From: Deltaproteobacteria bacterium
GTDB taxonomy: Bacteria; Myxococcota_A; UBA9160; SZUA-336
DNA length: 64,000 nucleotides
NCBI GenBank assembly: GCA_029261925.1
Contig: JAJDAJ010000064.1
Coordinates: forward strand, 1 to 64,000
Reading direction: 5' to 3'
The notes beneath the pieces were generated by a model that was given only the letters and a program-made list of their open reading frames with translations, was not told where the DNA came from and made no database searches. Position numbers and translations under genes: made by a program. Positions 60,085 through 64,000 of the stretch are shown here, piece by piece. Position 1 is the stretch's first letter, and every line of letters begins with the position of its first letter.

Positions 60085-60971
60085 TGCGCATCTCGCAGTT
60101 TGCACAGTTCGGCTGGGCGGCGATGCCCTCGCTCGATCCGCTGATCGAGGCCGCGCGAGACGCCGAGCGCCGGGGCTTCCACGGCTTCTGGATCCCGAAC
60201 GTCTTCGGCATCGACGCCATGACCGCGCTCGCCGTCGTGGGCCACGAGACGCAGCGCATCGAGCTGGGCACGGCCGTCGTGCCGACCTACCCGCGCCACC
60301 CTGCGGTGATGGCGCAGCAGGCGCTCACGCTGCAGACGGCGTCGCAGGGCCGCTTCTCGCTGGGCATCGGGCTCTCGCACAAGATGGTGATCGAGGGCAT
60401 GTTCGGCATGAGCTTCGAGAAGCCCGCGCGGCACATGCGGGGCTACCTGGAGGTGCTGGCGCCGCTGCTGCGCGGCGAGGCGCCGGGCGAGGGCGGCGAG
60501 TTCACCTGGCGCGGCCAGCTCGCCTTCGACACGCCGGCGCCCTCGCTGGTGATCGCGGCGCTCGGCCCGATCATGCTGCGGATCGCCGGCGAGCTGAGTG
60601 ACGGTACGATCACCTGGGCGACCGGCATCAAGACGCTCGAGTCGCACATCATCCCGGCGATCCGCGAGGCCGCGAAGGCCGCCGGCCGCCCCGAGCCGCG
60701 CGTCGTGGCGGGCCTGCCGGTGGTCCTCACCGCCGACGTCGAGGCCGCGCGCGAGAAGCTCGCCAGGCGCCTGGGGATGTACGCGCAGATCCCGTCCTAC
60801 CGGGCCATGCTCGACCGCGAGGGCGTCGAGGGCGCCGAGAGCATCGCGCTGGTCGGCGACGAGGCGCAGCTGCGCGCCGACCTCCAGCACCTGCGCGACA
60901 TCGGCGTGACCGACCTGGTCGCGGTCGCCGAGGAGCCGGAGACGCTCGACTTCCTGCAGTCGCAGATCTAA
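60084..60971 (+). CDS. LLM-class flavin-dependent oxidoreductase
   Basis: A 295-residue luciferase-like protein. MRISQFAQFGWAAMPSLDPLIEAARDAERRGFHGFWIPNVFG and ELGTAVVPTYPRHPAVMAQQALTLQTASQGRFSLGIGLSHK are the first strands. PSLVIAALGPIMLRIAGELSDGTITWATG and a C-terminal FLQSQI complete the barrel. The AALGPIMLRIAGE segment is characteristic of F420-dependent LLM members. The start shares TGATG with the ALDH stop, so the two are coupled. It is the third protein of this fold in the window, with no clear sign of recent duplication. Confidence 0.88.
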   Translation: MRISQFAQFGWAAMPSLDPLIEAARDAERRGFHGFWIPNVFGIDAMTALAVVGHETQRIELGTAVVPTYPRHPAVMAQQALTLQTASQGRFSLGIGLSHKMVIEGMFGMSFEKPARHMRGYLEVLAPLLRGEAPGEGGEFTWRGQLAFDTPAPSLVIAALGPIMLRIAGELSDGTITWATGIKTLESHIIPAIREAAKAAGRPEPRVVAGLPVVLTADVEAAREKLARRLGMYAQIPSYRAMLDREGVEGAESIALVGDEAQLRADLQHLRDIGVTDLVAVAEEPETLDFLQSQI

Positions 60972-60980
60972 GACGCGCCG

Positions 60981-61637
60981 GTGGCCGCGGCGACCCTGTC
61001 CGAGTACGAGTCCAAGCGGCTGCTCGCCGAGGCCGGCATCCCGGTGCCCGACGAGCGCCTCGTCGACGACGCCGCGGGGGCCGTGGCTGCTGCGCGCGAG
61101 CTGGGCGCCGACGTGGCGCTCAAGCTCTGCGGTCGGGGGATCGCACACAAGACCGAGCGCGGCCTGGTGCGCCTGGGCCTGCGCGGCGACGATGCCGTGG
61201 CGCGCGCGGCGCGCGAGCTGCTCGAGGCGCGTCGCCCCGCGGAGTCGGACGCGCGCCTCCTGGTGGCGCCGATGTGCGGCGGGCGGCGCGAGATCATCGC
61301 CGGCCTGCTGCGCGACCCGCAGTTCGGTCCCTGCGTGATGCTCGGGCTGGGCGGTGTCTTCGCAGAGGCGCTGCGCGACGTGGCCTTCGCGGTCGCCCCG
61401 CTGGGCCCCGCCGATGCCGATGAGCTGATCGACGCGCTCGTGCACGCCGAGGTGCTCGGCCCCTTCCGCGGCGAGCCGGCGGTGGATCGCTCGCGCCTCG
61501 TCGCGGTGCTCGAGGGCCTGGGCCAGATCGGCGCGACGCGTCCCGACGTGCGTTCGATCGACGTCAACCCGCTGATCGTCGACGGGGGTACACCCGTGGT
61601 GGTCGACGCGCTCGTCGAGCTGGAGGACCCGGCTTGA
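60981..61637 (+). CDS. Acyl-CoA synthetase (NDP-forming) ATP-grasp (beta-type) subunit
   Basis: A 218-residue ATP-grasp protein. LSEYESKRLLAEAGIPVPDE is the start, DVALKLCGRGIAHKTERGLVRLGL the ATP-binding Lys/His-loop, VMLGLGGVFAEALRDVAFAVAPL the catalytic Gly-rich strand, and IDVNPLIVDGG the Mg-ligand end. It matches the beta domain of ADP-forming acetate/acyl-CoA ligases. It works with the alpha-type subunit in the next gene, which overlaps it by 4 bp (TTGA). The GTG start follows the LLM gene by 9 nt. The acid substrate is unknown. Confidence 0.87.
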   Translation: MAAATLSEYESKRLLAEAGIPVPDERLVDDAAGAVAAARELGADVALKLCGRGIAHKTERGLVRLGLRGDDAVARAARELLEARRPAESDARLLVAPMCGGRREIIAGLLRDPQFGPCVMLGLGGVFAEALRDVAFAVAPLGPADADELIDALVHAEVLGPFRGEPAVDRSRLVAVLEGLGQIGATRPDVRSIDVNPLIVDGGTPVVVDALVELEDPA

Positions 61638-63109
61638 GCGACGTCCTCGAGCGGCTGCGGCCGCTGTTCTACCCGCGCGGCGTGATCATGACCGGGGTCG
61701 CCTCCCACCCCGGCAAGTTCGGCGCCGTCGCCTACCACAACCTGCTGCGCTTCGGGTACCAGGGCGAGGTGTTCCCGATCAAGCCCGACGGTGCCGAGGT
61801 GCTCGGCCGCCCCACACTGCGCGACGTCGCCGATGTGCCGCGGGGCGCGGCGGACCTGGTCTTCATGTGCACGCCGGCCGGCGCCAACCCCGCGCTGCTG
61901 CGGGCCTGCGCGGAGCGCGGCGTGCGCGCCGCGTACGTCGCGAGCGGCGGGTACGGCGAGGCCGGCGAGGACGGCCGCGTGCTCGAGCGTGAGCTGGTCG
62001 CGCTCGCCGACGAGCTCGGCGTGGCGCTCGTGGGACCGAACGGCCAGGGTCTGGTCTCGACGGCGGTGTCGATGTGCGCGCAGATCGCCGCCCCGTACCC
62101 GCCTCCCGGGCCGATCTCGATGGTCAGCCAGAGCGGCAACATCGGCTCGAGCTTCATGAACCACGGCTGCATGACCGGCGTGGGCTTCGCCAAGGGCGTC
62201 TCCTGCGGAAACGCCGCGCAGCTCGGCCTGGCCGACTTCATCGACTACTACGCCGCCGATCCGGAGACGCGCGCGACGCTGGCGTACCTCGAGGGCGTGG
62301 ACGACGGGCGCCGCTTCCTCGAGGCGGCGCGCGCGCACTCCCTGCGCAAACCGCTGGTGGTCGTGCGGGGCGGCGTCACGGCGGCGGGCCAGCGCGCCGC
62401 GTCGAGCCACACCGGATCGCTCGCTTCCGACGACGCGATCTTCAGCGGCGTCTGCCGGCAGGCCGGTATCGCCCGCTGCGAGACCGTCGAGGAGGCGTAC
62501 GAGACCGCCGCCACGCTGGCGACGCAGCCGCTGCCGCGCGGTCCGCGCACGCTGGTCTTCACCGTGGCGGGCGGCTGGGGCGTGCTGACCGCCGACGCCT
62601 GCGTGCAGGAGGGGCTCGAGCTGATCCCGCTGCCCGACGACCTGCGCGCGCAGATCGACGCGATGGTCCCGTCGCGCTGGAGCCGCGGCAATCCCGTGGA
62701 CCTCGCCGGCGGCGAGACGCGCGACACGATTTCCGAGCTGCTCGAGAAGATGGCGGCGCATCCCGACGTCGACGCGATCGTGTACCTCGGCATCGGCATC
62801 CAGGCGGCGCAGGGCCACGCCTTCGCCAGCGGTCCCTTCTTCCCCGACCACGGGCTCGAGCGCGTGGCGGGCTTCCACGCGCGCCAGGACCGGCGCTACG
62901 CCCTGGCCGCGGCCGAGGTGAGCGAGCGGCACGGCAAGCCGGTGCTCGTCGCCACCGACCTGACGCACACCGACCGCCACTACGGCAATGCCGGACCGCT
63001 CGGCGTCACGGAGAGCGGGCGCGTTCCGTTCGCGTCCGGCCACCGCGCCGTTCGCGTCCTCGGTCACATGGTGCGGCGTCGACTCTGGCTGCAGCGGCGG
63101 GGGGCATAG
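61634..63109 (+). CDS. Acyl-CoA synthetase (NDP-forming) CoA-binding (alpha-type) subunit
   Basis: A 491-residue protein of the ADP-forming acyl-CoA synthetase alpha type. The CoA-binding domain shows GVIMTGVASHPGKFGAVAYHNLLRFGYQGEVFPIKPDG, and DLVFMCTPAGANPALLRACAERGVRAAYVASGGYGEAG follows. SMVSQSGNIGSSFMNHG opens the ligase domain. His259 in SSHTGSLA is the phosphohistidine of this family. With the ATP-grasp subunit it converts an acid, CoA and ATP to acyl-CoA, ADP and Pi. The TTG start is coupled to the upstream stop (TTGA). It ends the four-gene ALDH operon. Confidence 0.88.
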   Translation: MSDVLERLRPLFYPRGVIMTGVASHPGKFGAVAYHNLLRFGYQGEVFPIKPDGAEVLGRPTLRDVADVPRGAADLVFMCTPAGANPALLRACAERGVRAAYVASGGYGEAGEDGRVLERELVALADELGVALVGPNGQGLVSTAVSMCAQIAAPYPPPGPISMVSQSGNIGSSFMNHGCMTGVGFAKGVSCGNAAQLGLADFIDYYAADPETRATLAYLEGVDDGRRFLEAARAHSLRKPLVVVRGGVTAAGQRAASSHTGSLASDDAIFSGVCRQAGIARCETVEEAYETAATLATQPLPRGPRTLVFTVAGGWGVLTADACVQEGLELIPLPDDLRAQIDAMVPSRWSRGNPVDLAGGETRDTISELLEKMAAHPDVDAIVYLGIGIQAAQGHAFASGPFFPDHGLERVAGFHARQDRRYALAAAEVSERHGKPVLVATDLTHTDRHYGNAGPLGVTESGRVPFASGHRAVRVLGHMVRRRLWLQRRGA

Positions 63110-63201
63110 CCGGGCGCCGCGTCGGCGCCGCGCGCGTCGGCTGCGGTCGCACCGCCGGTATCACCCGACGCGGGTCTGTTTCGACGCGAGACGCTGCGCG
63201 C

Positions 63202-63221
63202 GTTTCAGCCCCGCCTGAAAC
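63202..63221. terminator. Perfect stem-loop after the acyl-CoA synthetase operon
   Basis: GTTTCAG-ccccgc-CTGAAAC is a 7-bp perfect stem with a 6-nt loop, 92 bp after the operon stop. It has no T-tract. The other content of the 301-bp gap (63110-63410) is an A-rich run (AAAAAAAT near 63320) and the dyad at 63337-63350. Confidence 0.4.
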
Positions 63222-63336
63222 AGCGAGCCGCCTCCCGCGGGCGCCGGAGCCGGGCACGACCCCGGAGTGCGCAGAAGCCGTTCTACGGGGAGCTGGGGGG
63301 CATGGCCCGATTCGCTCGAAAAAAATCCCCCGGGGT

Positions 63337-63350
63337 GTGAACCGATTCAC
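63337..63350 (+). promoter_or_regulatory. AT-rich dyad GTGAACCGATTCAC upstream of the small-protein gene
   Basis: GTGAA-N4-TTCAC ends 60 nt before the ATG at 63411. In gene direction it differs by one base from GTGAACGGATTCAC at 44032-44045, upstream of the secreted-protein gene. Confidence 0.4.
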
Positions 63351-63410
63351 CGCGAAGCGGTGTCCTATCAAGCGACCCTGGAAATCACCCAATCAAGGGG
63401 GAGCGAGAAA

Positions 63411-63635
63411 ATGAGCGCCATCGCACTGAATCCCGAGTACGTGGCCACCCCTCGCCGGGTGACCCAGACCACTCTCCTGGAGCTGGTTCGCGCCGTCAGC
63501 GAGGTCGTCAGCGACGAGAACGAGGTCGTGGCCACCGTGGTCGACATGCTCGAGAGCGGCCGGGCACGGCTCACCGGGAACTTCCGGAACCTCCCGCCCG
63601 AGATCTTCCGCGCCGTCCCGAACGCCGGCAACTGA
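63411..63635 (+). CDS. Small 74-residue protein, unknown function
   Basis: A 74-residue protein, MSAIALNPEYVATPRRVTQTT at the start, then a helix LLELVRAVSEVVSDENEVVATVVDMLESG, then RARLTGNFRNLPPEIFR. No signal peptide or membrane segment is seen. The pattern of two helices with a hydrophobic face and a short basic C-terminal turn suggests a small folded domain or an interaction peptide. A GGGGGAG Shine-Dalgarno sequence lies about 8 nt before the ATG. It is isolated between a 301-bp and a 325-bp intergenic region, with its own upstream dyad. I do not recognise the family with confidence. Confidence 0.65.
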   Translation: MSAIALNPEYVATPRRVTQTTLLELVRAVSEVVSDENEVVATVVDMLESGRARLTGNFRNLPPEIFRAVPNAGN

Positions 63636-63680
63636 GAACCCGTTCTAGCCCGGGTTCCGGCTCACCCGCCGTTCCCGGAT

Positions 63681-63864
63681 CCGGGTCACCGGCGCCGCCG
63701 GCCCTCACCGCCGACCCCGAACCCACCCCGGAGCGGCGGGACCGGCGGCGCCGATACCGGAACGCGAGCAGGAGGGCGGCCCGGGTCACCGGTGCGGACC
63801 GAAGCCCCACGGCGCCCCCCGAACCCACCCCGAGCGGCGGAGCCGGCGGCGCCGACACCGCAAC
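63681..63864. repeat. Imperfect tandem duplication, two copies about 100 bp apart
   Basis: Copy 1 is 63681-63763, copy 2 is 63781-63864. Both run from CCGGGTCACCGG through CCCGAACCCACCCC and AGCGGCGG to GGCGGCGCCGA and ACCG-AAC, with scattered substitutions and indels. The unit is non-coding as far as I can see. Confidence 0.55.
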
Positions 63865-63906
63865 CCCGTGCGGGGCTGCGATTTCCCGGGCGAAGCCCGG
63901 AAATCG
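63860..63906. terminator. Two consecutive hairpins before the window end
   Basis: The first is GCAACCCCG-tg-CGGGGCTGC (63860-63879, one mismatch). The second is GATTTCCCGGGC-gaa-GCCCGGAAATC (63880-63905, one bulged C). They lie between two convergent genes, fitting a bidirectional transcript end; there is no T-tract. The remainder to 63960 shows nothing recognisable. Confidence 0.4.
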
Positions 63907-63960
63907 AGCCCCGGCACGCGGGCACGAGGGGAGTCCGCCCGGCCGACCGGAGAGAGGGAC

Positions 63961-64000
63961 CTAGAAGATCCAGCCGTCGGTCCCGTCGGGAGGCACCTCC
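63961..64000 (-). CDS. C-terminal end of an unidentified gene (truncated by the window edge)
   Basis: On the minus strand the last 40 bases read EVPPDGTDGWIF followed by TAG at 63961-63963. The frame and the plausible hydrophobic C-terminus suggest a real gene entering from beyond the window. Twelve residues are too few to name it. Confidence 0.4.
   Translation of the reverse strand, partial: EVPPDGTDGWIF

Noticed and set aside
1..64000. CRISPR array, tRNA, rRNA, insertion sequence, integrase, toxin-antitoxin or phage-defence genes.
   Set aside because: No regularly spaced repeats, cloverleaf-like sequence, transposase or defence-protein motifs were seen on either strand. A covariance-model search would settle the small RNAs.

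Overview
This 64-kb window is a gene-dense, very GC-rich bacterial chromosome segment. Nearly every gap is under 250 bp, many genes overlap by 1-8 bp, and GTG/TTG starts are common. A lipoprotein signal, a beta-barrel outer-membrane protein, a pseudopilin-like C-terminus, an FG-GAP/UnbV surface protein and LLM-class flavin enzymes together suggest a diderm, environmental bacterium, perhaps an uncultured Myxococcota/'Deltaproteobacteria'/Binatota-type lineage. That placement is an inference from gene content; no rRNA, tRNA or ribosomal protein is present to test it. I see no CRISPR array, insertion sequence, prophage, integrase, defence island or polyketide/NRPS core.

Layout. 1-5.7 kb: the end of a pseudopilin-like gene, a lipoprotein alpha/beta hydrolase, a four-gene minus-strand operon (DUF35 Zn-ribbon, SCP-x-type thiolase, LLM oxidoreductase, hotdog protein) and a TauD-type dioxygenase. 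5.7-16.8 kb: an M23-like secreted protein, ATP-grasp enzyme, CocE hydrolase, a DHH-like/CPBP-like membrane fusion, an FG-GAP/UnbV protein with a membrane-RRR tail, an MFS permease fused to a cyclic-nucleotide-binding domain, and a DUF523-DUF1722 protein. 16.8-28 kb: fused indolepyruvate:ferredoxin oxidoreductase with two cupins, an amidohydrolase with a SnoaL-like partner, an indoleamine 2,3-dioxygenase-family protein, an enoyl-CoA hydratase, a DUF2889 protein and the NfeD-SPFH pair. 28-43.6 kb: nitroreductase-LLM-DUF427, alcohol dehydrogenase, an operon with alpha/beta hydrolase, double CaiB CoA-transferase, enoyl-CoA hydratase and O-methyltransferase, then TraB/GumN, a second CoA-transferase, a DUF5916 outer-membrane protein, a second hotdog protein, an SDR and an epoxide hydrolase. 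43.6-55.7 kb: small secreted protein, TetR, BKACE enzyme, D-aminoacylase-type amidohydrolase, hybrid histidine kinase, P450, AlkA, TesB, FAD dehydrogenase, TetR, P450. 55.7-64 kb: an amidohydrolase-epimerase-membrane protein operon diverges from an ALDH-LLM-acyl-CoA synthetase operon, followed by a small protein and a structured intergenic region.

Functionally the window looks like an aerobic catabolic region: P450s, dioxygenases, LLM enzymes and epoxide hydrolase would activate hydrophobic or aromatic substrates, dehydrogenases convert alcohols to acids, CoA-transferases/ligases make thioesters, and hydratases, thiolase and thioesterases process them. No single complete pathway can be named from the sequence.

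The most notable signals are a recurring TA-led (TAnnnT) box 6-8 nt before start codons that lack Shine-Dalgarno sequences, implying many leaderless mRNAs; a DHH-like domain fused to a CPBP module lacking its catalytic residues; perfect palindromes at regulator and operon starts; two tiny five-codon upstream ORFs that overlap the next start as ATGA; and an AT-rich dyad shared by two small genes.
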